Shown here: positions 10,779 to 21,944 of the stretch, in pieces
Numbering within the stretch: position 1 is the first letter of the stretch
Layout: every line of letters begins with the position of its first letter
Source: Castellaniella denitrificans
GTDB taxonomy: Bacteria; Pseudomonadota; Gammaproteobacteria; Burkholderiales; Burkholderiaceae_B
Assembly (NCBI RefSeq): GCF_027214045.1
Contig: NZ_JAPWHE010000012.1
Location: forward strand, 1-64,000
Direction: 5' to 3'
DNA: 64,000 nucleotides
Notes under the pieces: generated by a model
Database searches by the model: none
What the model was told of the DNA's origin: nothing
What the model saw: the letters and a program-made list of their open reading frames with translations, nothing else
Program-made: the position numbers and the translations under genes

Positions 10779-10979
10779 TCAAGCGGGTTGAACGTCGTAG
10801 CCTTCTTCGGCGATCGCCGCCCGCAGCGCCGCCGCGTCAGCCGTCGACTCGACCGTGACGCGGTGGGCGGCCAGGTCCGTGAGTACGACCGCATCCGGCG
10901 CCACGCCCTTGACGGCCTGGGTGATGGTCTGCACGCAATGGTTGCAGGTCATGTCGGAAACGATGAATTCGGTCTTCAT
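10779..10979 (-). CDS. copZ: CopZ-type copper chaperone (HMA domain)
   Basis: This 66-residue cytosolic protein is a single heavy-metal-associated domain with the copper ligands in SDMTCNHCVQTI. Such proteins carry Cu(I) to CopA-type ATPases. It heads a two-gene operon with the disulfide oxidoreductase, and a MerR-family promoter with a 19-base spacer sits upstream. The copper ATPase is encoded divergently 165 bases away. Confidence 0.92.
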   Translation of the reverse strand: MKTEFIVSDMTCNHCVQTITQAVKGVAPDAVVLTDLAAHRVTVESTADAAALRAAIAEEGYDVQPA

Positions 10980-11009
10980 GAAACAGGCTCCTGGAATGGG
11001 ATAGGTGGG

Positions 11010-11041
11010 ATCTTAAACCTTGACATGGAGGGAGGCTCAAG
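11010..11041 (-). promoter_or_regulatory. MerR-family (CueR-type) promoter/operator of copZ
   Basis: On the minus strand TTGAGC (11035-11040) and TAAGAT (11010-11015) are separated by exactly 19 bases, the long spacer that MerR-family activators untwist. The operator dyad CTTGA-N13-TCAAG spans 11019-11041. The half-site context TCAAGGTTTAAG is very like known CueR/HmrR promoters. The CueR homologue encoded at 13426 is the obvious activator. Confidence 0.75.
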
Positions 11042-11100
11042 CAGAGGTTCCGGCGCCCCGGCATCAGGACCGCGCGGCCCACGCAAAAGTTGAGGCGGCC

Positions 11101-11137
11101 CTTGACCTTACCATAAGGTCAAGCTTCATCCTACAAT
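11101..11137 (+). promoter_or_regulatory. CueR-type operator/promoter of copA
   Basis: CTTGA (11101-11105), 13 bases, then TCAAG (11119-11123) repeats the exact geometry of the copZ operator; here the spacer is itself self-complementary, giving a 10-base perfect inverted repeat around CCA. TTGACC (11102-11107) serves as -35. At a 19-base spacing the -10 would be the poor CATCCT (11127-11132); a better TACAAT lies at 11132-11137 but at 24 bases. Confidence 0.65.
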
Positions 11138-11162
11138 CCTCTTCATGAACCGGAGTCCGACC

Positions 11163-13425
<2,263 letters not shown>

Positions 13426-13433
<8 letters not shown>

Positions 13434-13893
13434 AACCCCCACGAACCGCACTGCCTCAAACGCCAAGGGGCCGCTCACGATCGGCGAAGCGGCCGCCCGC
13501 ACCGGCCTGAGCCCCAAGATGATCCGCTATTACGAACAGGAGGGGCTGTTCGTCCCGCAAGCCCGCAGCGCCGCCGGCTACCGGCAATACGGCGAGGCCG
13601 ATCTGCACGCGCTGCGCTTCATCCGGGGCGCGCGCGACCTGGGGTTCTCATTGAAGCAGATCGCGGAATTGACCGGCCTGTGGCGCGATCATGGACGCGC
13701 CAGTTCGGAGGTCAAGCGCCTGGCCCTGGCGCATATCGAATCGCTGGAAGCCAAGGCCGCCCTGTTGCATGACATGGCGGCGACCCTGCGCGAACTGGCG
13801 CGGCGCTGCCATGGGGACGAGCGGCCCGATTGCCCGATCCTGGAAGGACTGGAAGATCAGGTGTTTGCCGGAGCGTGCCAATCGGACACGTGA
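13426..13893 (+). CDS. cueR: Copper-responsive MerR-family regulator, CueR/HmrR type
   Basis: This 155-residue activator has the MerR DNA-binding domain ([25 protein letters not shown]) and a dimerisation helix. Its C-terminal metal loop has two cysteines in C-x7-C (Cys128 in [14 protein letters not shown], Cys136), the arrangement used by CueR for Cu(I)/Ag(I). The gene overlaps copA by 8 bases and so is coexpressed with its target. Two candidate operators lie between copZ and copA. Confidence 0.9.
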
Positions 13894-14435
13894 TCCCGCC
13901 AATCCGGCCGCTCGACCGGACCGGGCGCATCGATCGGCGTGCCGATGGCCAGATAGCCCATGAAGCGCTCGTCCAGGGGGTCGAAGCCCAGCGCCTCGCC
14001 CACCCCGTCCAGGTAGGTGCCCAGGCCGGTGCTCCAGAAAGCACCGAAACCCAGCGCATGGGCGGCGTTGAGCATGTTCATCACCGCCGCGCCCACGGCC
14101 AGCATGCTTTCATCCGCGGGAATGCGGCCGGCGGGGTCGGGGCGGCAGCCCAGGGCGATCACCAGCGGTACTTTGGACAGCCACTTGCGGGCATTGTCCA
14201 CCTTGGGCTGAGGCAAAGGATTGCCTGCGGCGATGCCGGCACGCACCCCCACGTCCACCAGGGCGGGCACGTCGGCGCCACGCACCAGGACGAAGCGCCA
14301 GGGCTTGACGGCGCCGTGGTCGGGCGCGCGCAAGGCGGCCCGCAAGATCAGATCCAGTTGATCGTCGCTCGGGCCGGGCACCTGAACGAACTTGACCGAC
14401 CGGCGGCCGAGGAGGACATCGAAGAACGAAGACAT
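13857..14435 (-). CDS. Nitroreductase family protein, YdjA-like
   Basis: The 192-residue protein shows the small FMN-dependent nitroreductase pattern: the phosphate-contacting RRSVKF near the N terminus, APDHGAVKPWRFVLVRG, and the glycine-rich GFGAFWSTGLG. Members reduce nitroaromatics or quinones with NAD(P)H; the natural substrate is unknown. It converges on cueR and the two genes overlap by 37 bases at their 3' ends. It follows pdxJ by 25 bases and may be the last gene of the efflux-pdxJ transcript. Confidence 0.85.
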   Translation of the reverse strand: MSSFFDVLLGRRSVKFVQVPGPSDDQLDLILRAALRAPDHGAVKPWRFVLVRGADVPALVDVGVRAGIAAGNPLPQPKVDNARKWLSKVPLVIALGCRPDPAGRIPADESMLAVGAAVMNMLNAAHALGFGAFWSTGLGTYLDGVGEALGFDPLDERFMGYLAIGTPIDAPGPVERPDWRDHVSDWHAPANT

Positions 14436-14460
14436 GGGAAAGGCTCCGGGATACGGGACA

Positions 14461-15186
14461 CTAGGGACGGGCAGCCCGGATCATGAGGGCCTTCATGCGC
14501 CGGATGGCGGGTTCCCAGCCGTCGAACACGGCCTGGGCGACGATGGCGTGGCCGATGTTCAATTCCGAGATGCCGGGCAGCGCGGCGATGGGCTCGACGT
14601 TGTCGTAATGCAGACCATGACCCGCATTGACCCGCAGGCCCTCGCCCACGCCGGTGGCAATGGCGGTGCGCAGACGTTCGAGCTGGGCTCCCCGCGTCTC
14701 GACGTCGGGCGCATCGGCGTAGGCGCCGGTGTGCAACTCGATCACCCGGGCGCCCGCGCGCGCGGCGGCGGCGATCTGGTTCGCCTCGGGATCGATGAAC
14801 AGCGATACGCGGATGCCCGCGTCATGCAGCCGCGCCACGGCGGAAGCGACCTCTTCATAGTGGCCGAGCACATCCAGACCACCCTCCGTGGTCAGCTCGC
14901 GCCGGTTTTCCGGCACCAGGCAGACGTCCTGGGGACGGATGTCGCAGGCGATCTCCAGCATGTCCGGGGTGATGGCGCATTCCAGATTCATGCGTGTGCG
15001 CAGGGCTGGCCGGATGGCGCGCACATCGGCGTCCTGGATGTGCCGCCGGTCCTCGCGCAGATGCAGAGTGATGAGGTCGGCCCCGGCGTCCTCGGCGCGC
15101 AGCGCGGCCTGCAGGGGATCGGGATACGTCGTGAGACGCTGCTGGCGCAGCGTTGCGACATGATCGATGTTGACGCCCAGATCCAT
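14461..15186 (-). CDS. pdxJ: Pyridoxine 5'-phosphate synthase
   Basis: PdxJ makes pyridoxine 5'-phosphate from 1-deoxyxylulose 5-phosphate and 3-amino-2-oxopropyl phosphate. The 241-residue protein has the family motifs [28 protein letters not shown], the Glu in [10 protein letters not shown] and [11 protein letters not shown]. The start is fixed by a TGATG overlap with the stop of the outer membrane efflux gene. This is an unusual neighbour: pdxJ normally lies in a recO-pdxJ-acpS cluster. Confidence 0.96.
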   Translation of the reverse strand: MDLGVNIDHVATLRQQRLTTYPDPLQAALRAEDAGADLITLHLREDRRHIQDADVRAIRPALRTRMNLECAITPDMLEIACDIRPQDVCLVPENRRELTTEGGLDVLGHYEEVASAVARLHDAGIRVSLFIDPEANQIAAAARAGARVIELHTGAYADAPDVETRGAQLERLRTAIATGVGEGLRVNAGHGLHYDNVEPIAALPGISELNIGHAIVAQAVFDGWEPAIRRMKALMIRAARP

Positions 15187-16610
15187 CAGGATGCCTCCGG
15201 CAGGTCGTCTGCCGACCAGCCCCCGCCCAGCGCTTTATAAAGTTCCACCCGATTGAACAACGCATCGGTGCCCAGCTGGATGAATTGCTGCTGCACGCCG
15301 TACAGCGCGACCTGCGCGGACTGCACCTGCAGGAAGCTGTCCACGCCGGTCTCATAACGGATCTGGGCAAGCTTGAGGGCCTTGAGCGCGGATTCCTCGG
15401 TGGCGCGCAGCGCGTCGAGCTGGCCGCTGTACGTGGCCTCGCCGGCCAGGCCGTCGGCAACCTCGCGGAACGCGGTCTGGATGGCTTTCTCGTAGGCCGA
15501 CACGGCGATGTTGCTGCGCGCTTTGGCCAGGTCCAGATTGCCCTTGACCCCGCCAGAGAACAGCGGCATCTGGATCTGGGGCGAGAACTGCCAGTAGCGG
15601 TGGCTGCCGCCGAACAGGGCGCCAAGTTCGGGACTGGCGAAACCCAGCAACCCGGTCAGGGAAATACGCGGGAAGAAGGCCGCGCGGGCCGCACCGATCT
15701 GGGCATTGGCCGCCATCAGGTCGTGTTCTGCGCCCACGATGTCGGGACGGCGTTCCAGCAATTGCGACGGCAGGCCCGCAGGCAGCGACTGCAGCAGCTG
15801 TTCACGGCCGAACGGTCGGGGCTCGGGCAGGCCGTCGGGCACCGGCATGCCCAGGATCAGTTGCAAGGCGTTGCCGGCCTGCGTCATGGCGCGCTCGGCG
15901 GCGATGCGGTCGGCGCGCACCGTGTCGTACTGGGATTGGGCCTGGGCCAGGTCCAGATCGGAGGCGACACCCACGTCGAAACGCGACTGGACCAGGTCCA
16001 GCGTGCCCTTGCGGGCTTCAAGGGTCTTGTCCATCAAGTCGTGCATCACCTGGGCCGAACGCAGCCTGAAATAGGCTTCGGCCGTCTGGGCGATGAGTCC
16101 GAGCTGGACGGTGCGGCGCGCCTGATCGGTGGACAGGTAGGACTGATAGGCGGCTTCACTGAGATTGCGGACGCGGCCGAAGAAGTCCAGCTCGAAGGCC
16201 GTCATCCCCACGCCCGCGATGTAGCTGCGGTTGACGGACTTGGCGTCGGCACCACCGTTGCGCATGTCGGCCGGCAAGCGGGTGACTTGCCCCGTGCCCT
16301 GTGCGCCGATGGTCGGCAGGCGGTCGCTCTGGACAATCCCGAACTGGGCGCGGGCCTCTTCGACACGGCCCACGGCGATGCGCAGATCGCGGTTGTTCTT
16401 CAGCGCCAGTTCGATCAAGGCCTGCAACCGGGGATCCTGGAAGAAATCCCGCCAGGCCGGCAATGCGGCCTGGCCGGTGTCGGCGGCCGGGAAGCGTTCG
16501 GGTACCGGCGCGTCGGGCCGATGATAGGTGGGCGCCAGCGAGCAGGCGCCCAGCGCCAGGCCCAGCGCGGAAACGGCCAGGATACGCAGGGAGAATCGTC
16601 GGATCGTCAT
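15186..16610 (-). CDS. Outer membrane efflux lipoprotein, OprM/NodT family
   Basis: This 474-residue protein is the outer membrane channel of the tripartite RND pump encoded just upstream. It begins with a lipoprotein signal ([18 protein letters not shown], lipobox GAC) followed by [12 protein letters not shown]. The two outer membrane efflux repeats are visible, with [19 protein letters not shown] in the first half and [20 protein letters not shown] in the second. Its ATG overlaps the pump stop (ATGA). Confidence 0.93.
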   Translation of the reverse strand: MTIRRFSLRILAVSALGLALGACSLAPTYHRPDAPVPERFPAADTGQAALPAWRDFFQDPRLQALIELALKNNRDLRIAVGRVEEARAQFGIVQSDRLPTIGAQGTGQVTRLPADMRNGGADAKSVNRSYIAGVGMTAFELDFFGRVRNLSEAAYQSYLSTDQARRTVQLGLIAQTAEAYFRLRSAQVMHDLMDKTLEARKGTLDLVQSRFDVGVASDLDLAQAQSQYDTVRADRIAAERAMTQAGNALQLILGMPVPDGLPEPRPFGREQLLQSLPAGLPSQLLERRPDIVGAEHDLMAANAQIGAARAAFFPRISLTGLLGFASPELGALFGGSHRYWQFSPQIQMPLFSGGVKGNLDLAKARSNIAVSAYEKAIQTAFREVADGLAGEATYSGQLDALRATEESALKALKLAQIRYETGVDSFLQVQSAQVALYGVQQQFIQLGTDALFNRVELYKALGGGWSADDLPEAS

Positions 16611-19600
16611 GCCTGATCTCCCGAGCGGGATTCGTCGGCGGCAGGGATGTGCGGCGCCTGGTGGCCCAGCAGTTTCGGTTTGGTCTTGAACAATTTCAGA
16701 ATCACCACGAAGAAAGTCGGCACGAAGATCACGGCGAGTGGCGTGGCCGCCAGCATCCCGCCCAGCACGCCCAGACCCACGGCATTCTGGCTGGCGGCAC
16801 CCGCGCCGGTCGCCATCACCAGAGGCACCACCCCGAGGATGAAGGCGAAGGACGTCATCAGGATCGGCCGGAAGCGCAACCGCGCGGCTTCGATGGCCGA
16901 CTCGGCCAGTCCTGCGCCGCTGGCATACAGATCCTTGGCGAACTCCACGATCAGAATGGCGTTTTTCGCAGCCAGGCCGATCACGGTCACCATCCCGACC
17001 ATGAAGTAGACGTCGTTGTCCTTGCCCATCAGACTGCTGAGCAGCACGGCGCCCAACATGCCCAATGGCACGGCCAGCATCACCGACAGCGGGATGGCCC
17101 AGCTTTCGTACAAGGCGGCCAGCACCATGAACACCACCAGGATCGACAAGCCCATCAGGATCGCGGACTGGCTGCCCGCCTGGATTTCCTGATAGGACAG
17201 CCCGGTCCACTCATAACCCAGCCCGGACGGCAACTGGGTGATCAGGCGCTCCATTTCGGCCATGGCCTGGCCGGTGGAATAACCCGGCGCCGCCGAACCG
17301 CCGATCCGGACGGACTCATAACCGTTGTAGCGCACGACCTGGACCGGACCCCGGGTCCATTCGAGGGACACGAACGAGGACAGCGGCACCATTTCGCCAC
17401 TGGCGTTGCGCGCATTGAGCCGCAGGATGTCGTCCGGGTTCATGCGGGCGCTCTGTTCGGCCTGGACCCAGATATTCTGCACCCAGCCCTGGTTGGTGAA
17501 TTTGCCGACGTAAGCCGAGCCGATCGCCGTGGAGATCAGGTTGGCGGCCTCGGAAAAGTCCACTCCCAGGGCGGCGGCCTTGGCGCGGTCGATTTCCACC
17601 TTCAGTTGAGGCCCCGCGCCCAGGCCGGTGATGCGCGTGCCGGTCAGGATCGGGCTTTGCGAAGCAAGCTGCAGCAACTGCTGGGTGGCGGATTGCAGGG
17701 CTTCGCTGCCCACGCCGCTGCGGTCCTCCAGCCTCAGGTCGAAGCCCGAGGCGTTGCCCAGCGAGGAAATGGCGGGCGGCGTGATGGAGATCACCATGGA
17801 ATCAGGCAGGCCGAACAGCAGCTTGCCCATGGCGGTGCCGGAAATCGCCTGCGCGGAATCGCCCGGGCCCTTGCGTTCGGAAAAGTCTTTCAGGGGCACG
17901 AAAGCGATGGCCGCGTTCAGACCGTTGCCGTTGAAGCTGAAGCCCTGGACGGCGATGATGTTGGCCACCTGCGGCAACGCCATGAAGTACTTTTCAACCT
18001 GCTCGATGATTTCCACCGTGCGGTTGGACGAGGCACCGGAGGGCAGTTCGATGTTGGCGATCACGTAGCCCTGGTCTTCTTCGGGCAGGAACGATGTGGG
18101 CAGACGCACATACATCCAGCCCAGCACGCCCACCAGCAGGGCGAACACCAGCATCATGCGCAGCCCACGCTTCAGGCTGCGCGTGACCCAGCGGGTATAA
18201 CCCTGGGTGGTGCGCTCGAAGCCGCGGTTGAACCAGCCGAAGAATCCGCCCTTGGACGCGTGGTGGCCCTTGGGAATGGGCTTGAGCAGGGTGGCGCACA
18301 GCGCCGGGGTGAAGCTGAGCGCCAGCAGCGCCGAGAACAGGATGGACACCGCCATGGCCACGGAGAACTGGCGGTAGATCACCCCCACGGAACCGGACAT
18401 GAAGGCCAGGGGCAGGAACACCGTGGTCAGCACCAGCGTGATCCCGATGATGGCGCCGCTGATCTGGGGCATGGCCTTTTTCGTGGCCTCCTTGGGCGAC
18501 AGGCCCTCCTCGGCCATGATGCGCTCGACGTTCTCGACCACCACGATGGCATCGTCCACCAGGATCCCGATGGCCAGCACCATGGCGAACATGGTCAGCA
18601 CGTTGATGGAGAATCCCAGGACCAGCATCACGGTGAAGGCCCCCATCATCGCCACCGGCACCACCAGCGCGGGGATGAGCGTATAGCGCACATTCTGCAG
18701 GAACACGAACATCACCACGAACACCAGCACCATGGCCTCGAACAGGGTGTGGACCACCTGCTCGATGGAAAGGTCGATGTAGGGCGACGTGTCGTAGGGA
18801 ATCTCGTAGGTGATGTTGTCGGGGAAGAACCGGGCCAGTTCGGCCATCTTGGCCTTGGCCAGCTTGGCCGTTTCCAGGGCATTGGCCGAGGGCGTCAGCG
18901 ACAGGGCGAAGGCCGCCGTGGGCTTGCCGTTCAAGCGGGCGCCGAACTGGTAGTTGTCCGAACCGAGTTCGACCCGGGCAACGTCGCGGATGCGCACCGA
19001 CGAACCGTCGGGATTGGCCCGCAGCACGATGTCGCCGAACTCTTCCGGCGTGGTGAGCTGGCCATTGACGGTCAAGGGCGCCACGGTGCGCTGCGAATCC
19101 GGATTCGGCGGCGAACCCAGCAGGCCGCCGGAGATCACCATGTTCTGGGAAGCCAGGGCGCTGTTGACCTGGGACATGCTCAGGCCGTAGCCGACCAGTT
19201 TCTGGGGGTCGACCCAGACGCGCATGGCGCGGCTCGCGGCAAAGAGCTGGAATTTCCCCACGCCCTTGACCCGCGACATCGGGTTCTGGATGTTGCGCGT
19301 GATGTAATCGGCCAGCGCGTACTGGTCGATGGAGCCATCCTTGGACGACAGCGTGATCACCATCAGGAAGCCGGAATTCGACTGGCTGACCTGCAGGCCC
19401 TGCTGCGTCACGGCCGCGGGCAGCTTGGCCGTGGCGTTGGACAGACGATTCTGCACGTCCACCTGGGCCAGGTCGGCATCCGTGCCCGGCGCGAACGTGA
19501 CGGTGATCTCGGCCTGGCCATTGGAATCGCTGACGGATTCGTAATACAGCAGGCCTTTGGCTCCGTTCAGCTCGTTTTCGATGACGCTGGCCACGCTGGT

Positions 19601-19774
19601 GGCGACCTCGGAGGCCGAGGCGCCGGGATAGGTGGCATTGATGTTCACCGTGGGGGGCGCGACATCGGGATACTGCGACACGGCCATGTTGGGAATGGCC
19701 AGGATGCCGGCCAAGGCGATGGCCAGCGCCACCACCCAGGCGAAGATCGGTCGTTCGATGAAAAACTGTGGCAT
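16607..19774 (-). CDS. RND multidrug efflux pump, AcrB/MexB type (HAE-1)
   Basis: A 1055-residue inner membrane proton antiporter. It starts MPQFFIERPIFAWVVAL, typical of HAE-1 pumps, has paired aspartates in the fourth membrane helix (GILVDDAIVVVENV) and the lysine of helix ten (GLAAKNAILIVEFAKDL) used for proton relay. Two large periplasmic loops and two RND repeats are present. It sits between its adaptor and channel in one operon. The closest described systems in Alcaligenaceae are AxyAB-OprM-like pumps; drug range is not readable from sequence. Confidence 0.95.
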   Translation of the reverse strand: MPQFFIERPIFAWVVALAIALAGILAIPNMAVSQYPDVAPPTVNINATYPGASASEVATSVASVIENELNGAKGLLYYESVSDSNGQAEITVTFAPGTDADLAQVDVQNRLSNATAKLPAAVTQQGLQVSQSNSGFLMVITLSSKDGSIDQYALADYITRNIQNPMSRVKGVGKFQLFAASRAMRVWVDPQKLVGYGLSMSQVNSALASQNMVISGGLLGSPPNPDSQRTVAPLTVNGQLTTPEEFGDIVLRANPDGSSVRIRDVARVELGSDNYQFGARLNGKPTAAFALSLTPSANALETAKLAKAKMAELARFFPDNITYEIPYDTSPYIDLSIEQVVHTLFEAMVLVFVVMFVFLQNVRYTLIPALVVPVAMMGAFTVMLVLGFSINVLTMFAMVLAIGILVDDAIVVVENVERIMAEEGLSPKEATKKAMPQISGAIIGITLVLTTVFLPLAFMSGSVGVIYRQFSVAMAVSILFSALLALSFTPALCATLLKPIPKGHHASKGGFFGWFNRGFERTTQGYTRWVTRSLKRGLRMMLVFALLVGVLGWMYVRLPTSFLPEEDQGYVIANIELPSGASSNRTVEIIEQVEKYFMALPQVANIIAVQGFSFNGNGLNAAIAFVPLKDFSERKGPGDSAQAISGTAMGKLLFGLPDSMVISITPPAISSLGNASGFDLRLEDRSGVGSEALQSATQQLLQLASQSPILTGTRITGLGAGPQLKVEIDRAKAAALGVDFSEAANLISTAIGSAYVGKFTNQGWVQNIWVQAEQSARMNPDDILRLNARNASGEMVPLSSFVSLEWTRGPVQVVRYNGYESVRIGGSAAPGYSTGQAMAEMERLITQLPSGLGYEWTGLSYQEIQAGSQSAILMGLSILVVFMVLAALYESWAIPLSVMLAVPLGMLGAVLLSSLMGKDNDVYFMVGMVTVIGLAAKNAILIVEFAKDLYASGAGLAESAIEAARLRFRPILMTSFAFILGVVPLVMATGAGAASQNAVGLGVLGGMLAATPLAVIFVPTFFVVILKLFKTKPKLLGHQAPHIPAADESRSGDQA

Positions 19775-19821
19775 GAGAGCTCGCGTGAAATCCGGAGGAG
19801 TATCGGGCGGCCGAGGCCGGA

Positions 19822-21069
19822 TCAGTGGGCCTGGGTGGCGGCGGGCTGCTCGCCCGCGGGCTTGCCGTCGGCGGATTTCCCAGCGCCGGACTGGCCGCCT
19901 GCCGCGGGCGCCTGCGCGCCGCCCTGCGCCTTCCAGGGCATGGGCTGAACGGGTGCGCCGGGACGGACCTTCTGGAAGCCTTCGACCATCAACTGGTCAC
20001 CCGCCTGGAGGCCCTTGTAAATAATGTAGCCCTTGCTGGTGAGCGGCCCCACCTGGACCGGCGTGAAGGCCGCCTTGCCGTCCTTGACCAGGACGACCGA
20101 GCTGTTGCCGTCGGAGGTGCGCTGGATGGCCTGTTCGGGCACCACCAGGGCCTGCTGATCCACCCCCTGGACCAGACGCACGCGCACATAGAGACCCGGC
20201 AGCAGGATCTGTTCCGGATTGGGGAAGACCGCGCGCAGGTTCACCTGGCCCGTGCCCGGATCGACGGCCACGCCGGAGAACAGCAGCTTGCCCGAATGAC
20301 GATAGGCGGTGCCGTCGTCCATCAGGACTTCGGCCTGGGCATCGCCGTTGGCGTCCGGCTTGACGATCCCGTCGGCGATCTGGCGACGCAGCGTGGCGAT
20401 CTGCGCCACCGGCTGGGTGATATCCACATAGACCTGGTCCAGGCGTTGTACGGTCGCCAGCGAGGTGGCGGACGTGGCGCTGACCAGCGCTCCCACGGTG
20501 ACCTGGGCCTTGCCGATCGTGCCGTCGATGGGCGAAGTCACCCGGGTATAGTCCAGATTGATCTTGGCCGATTCCAGCGCGGCCTGGGCCGCGGCGACCG
20601 CCGCCTCCGCCTGGCGCGACTGGGCGACGGCATTGTCGTAGTCCTGCTGGCTGACCGCGTGCTGCTTGATGAGCGCGGTGTAGCGCTGCGCCAGCAGGCG
20701 CGCGGTGCGCGCCGCGGCCTGGGCGTTCTTCAACTGCGCTGCGGCCTGGTCCCGTGCCGCCCGGTACGGGGCCGGATCGATGGTGAACAGCAACTGGCCG
20801 GCCTTGACCGTGCCGCCCTGCTCGAAATCGATGGACTGGACGATGCCGTTGACCCGGGCACGGATTTCGGCGTCTTCGATGGCCTGTACGCGCCCCGGCA
20901 ATTCCGTGCGGATGACGGCGGCCTGGGGCTGGACCTGGATCACGCTGACCGGGACCTTCATGCCCTCCATCCCCTGCTGAGGCTCGCCCGAGCAGGCCGC
21001 CAGGGTCAGCAGCGACACCAGCGCCAGGGGTCGCAAGATCCGGCCGGCGGTCAGTCGATCAAAGGCCAT
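19822..21069 (-). CDS. RND efflux periplasmic adaptor (membrane fusion protein), AcrA/MexA type
   Basis: A 415-residue lipoprotein adaptor that links the pump and the outer membrane channel. The signal peptide is PLALVSLLTLAACSGE with lipobox AAC. The lipoyl half-motifs (VRTELPGRVQAIEDAEIRAR and VTSPIDGTIGKAQV), the coiled-coil hairpin between them and the beta-barrel are present, and the C terminus is a low-complexity Gly/Ala/Pro tail. The frame is open upstream, but MAFDRLTAG has GGAG nearby and gives a proper signal peptide. Confidence 0.93.
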   Translation of the reverse strand: MAFDRLTAGRILRPLALVSLLTLAACSGEPQQGMEGMKVPVSVIQVQPQAAVIRTELPGRVQAIEDAEIRARVNGIVQSIDFEQGGTVKAGQLLFTIDPAPYRAARDQAAAQLKNAQAAARTARLLAQRYTALIKQHAVSQQDYDNAVAQSRQAEAAVAAAQAALESAKINLDYTRVTSPIDGTIGKAQVTVGALVSATSATSLATVQRLDQVYVDITQPVAQIATLRRQIADGIVKPDANGDAQAEVLMDDGTAYRHSGKLLFSGVAVDPGTGQVNLRAVFPNPEQILLPGLYVRVRLVQGVDQQALVVPEQAIQRTSDGNSSVVLVKDGKAAFTPVQVGPLTSKGYIIYKGLQAGDQLMVEGFQKVRPGAPVQPMPWKAQGGAQAPAAGGQSGAGKSADGKPAGEQPAATQAH

Positions 21070-21171
21070 AGAAAAGCTCCAGAAACGTTGATTTTTCGAT
21101 TGGGTGAAGCGAAGGATGGCCGCCCGTTCATGCTGAGGTGCCGGAATCGCCGGTCCCACGGGCAAGCCAAA

Positions 21172-21192
21172 AGTATAAAGGTAAAAAACCTT
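21172..21192 (-). promoter_or_regulatory. Promoter and candidate TetR operator of the efflux operon
   Basis: A consensus-like -10 element TATACT reads on the minus strand (21172-21177). Directly upstream of it lies a perfect inverted repeat, AAGGT-N5-ACCTT (21178-21192), in the place where a TetR-type repressor would block polymerase. No good -35 is visible. The 152-base gap between the adaptor start and the tetR stop holds nothing else I recognise. Confidence 0.4.
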
Positions 21193-21221
21193 GCGATTCG
21201 ATACCGCGCATGGCTCATGTG

Positions 21222-21770
21222 TCATGTGCCGTCAGCCGTGAAATGATCCACGAGGATGCGGACCCGGCGCCCGAGCACATCCAGGCGGGGCTTGTCCTCG
21301 ATCAGGCCTTCCAGGGCCAGCAGGAACACCAGGGCGACTTCCGGATCATCGAATACCCGGTTCAGACATTCCAGCAGACACGCCCGATGCCGTCCGGCGA
21401 CCTCCGGACTCAAGCCCTGGCAGACATCCAGAAACTCGCTGGACATGGGCGCGGCCTCCATTTCGGACCAGGGCTCCAGCAGCACGCGCCGGCAGACCGC
21501 AAACAGGCGTTCGCGCCGCGACCCCGGCGCCCGCACCGCCTCCAGGGCCAGCGGCAGGCGCGACAGCATCCAGTCGTCGAAGACCTGCATGAAGAGGTCT
21601 TCTTTGTCCTTGAAGCCGCGGTACAGCAACGTCCTGGAGATCCCCGCGCGCTGAGCGATATCGCCCATGGAGGTGCGGGAAAAGCCGAAATTCAGGAAGC
21701 ACCAGCGTGCCGCGTCGAGTATCCTGGCGCGCCGCGCGATCATATGTTCGGGACTCAGCTTCGGTGACAT
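21222..21770 (-). CDS. TetR-family repressor of the RND efflux operon
   Basis: The 182-residue protein has a TetR DNA-binding domain (ILDAARWCFLNFGFSRTSMGDIAQRAGISRTLLYRGFKDKEDLF) and a divergent ligand-binding C-terminal half. It lies directly upstream of the adaptor gene in the same direction, the usual place for an efflux regulator. I take MSPKLSPEH as the start; the open frame runs further upstream through a tandem repeat and is not native. A dyad just upstream suggests autoregulation. Confidence 0.85.
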   Translation of the reverse strand: MSPKLSPEHMIARRARILDAARWCFLNFGFSRTSMGDIAQRAGISRTLLYRGFKDKEDLFMQVFDDWMLSRLPLALEAVRAPGSRRERLFAVCRRVLLEPWSEMEAAPMSSEFLDVCQGLSPEVAGRHRACLLECLNRVFDDPEVALVFLLALEGLIEDKPRLDVLGRRVRILVDHFTADGT

Positions 21771-21779
21771 CGGCGCATT

Positions 21780-21805
21780 TTGACAATAGGTGCTTTTTTT
21801 GTCAA
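21780..21805 (-). promoter_or_regulatory. Dyad TTGACAA-N12-TTGTCAA upstream of tetR
   Basis: A perfect 7-base inverted repeat sits 10 bases before the tetR start. On the minus strand its first arm supplies a consensus TTGACA -35, and CAAAAT follows at 17 bases as -10 (21777-21782). Transcription would start at or very near the ATG, so the message may be leaderless. It is a reasonable autoregulatory operator. Confidence 0.4.
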
Positions 21806-21860
21806 TTTGATTCTCGCCCGCCACGTCGCCGCTTGCACGCGGCTCCGATTCGGCAGGCAC

Positions 21861-21884
21861 AAAAGGGTCCGCAGGGACCCTTTT
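21861..21884 (-). terminator. Rho-independent terminator, copy nearer tetR
   Basis: AAAAGGGTCC, a four-base loop GCAG, then GGACCCTTTT: a perfect 10-base-pair stem ending in T4-5. Because the stem carries A-run and T-run ends it can act in both directions. On the minus strand it would stop transcripts from the ABC operon before they enter tetR. Confidence 0.7.
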
Positions 21885-21944
21885 TCCACATCGCCGCAGC
21901 TCCCCCACGTCGCCGCTTGCACGCGGCTCCGATTCGGCAGGCAC

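Noticed and set aside
16301-19948. A 1215-codon open frame antisense to the RND pump
   Set aside because: Low-complexity His/Gln/Arg-rich shadow of a clear AcrB-type gene.
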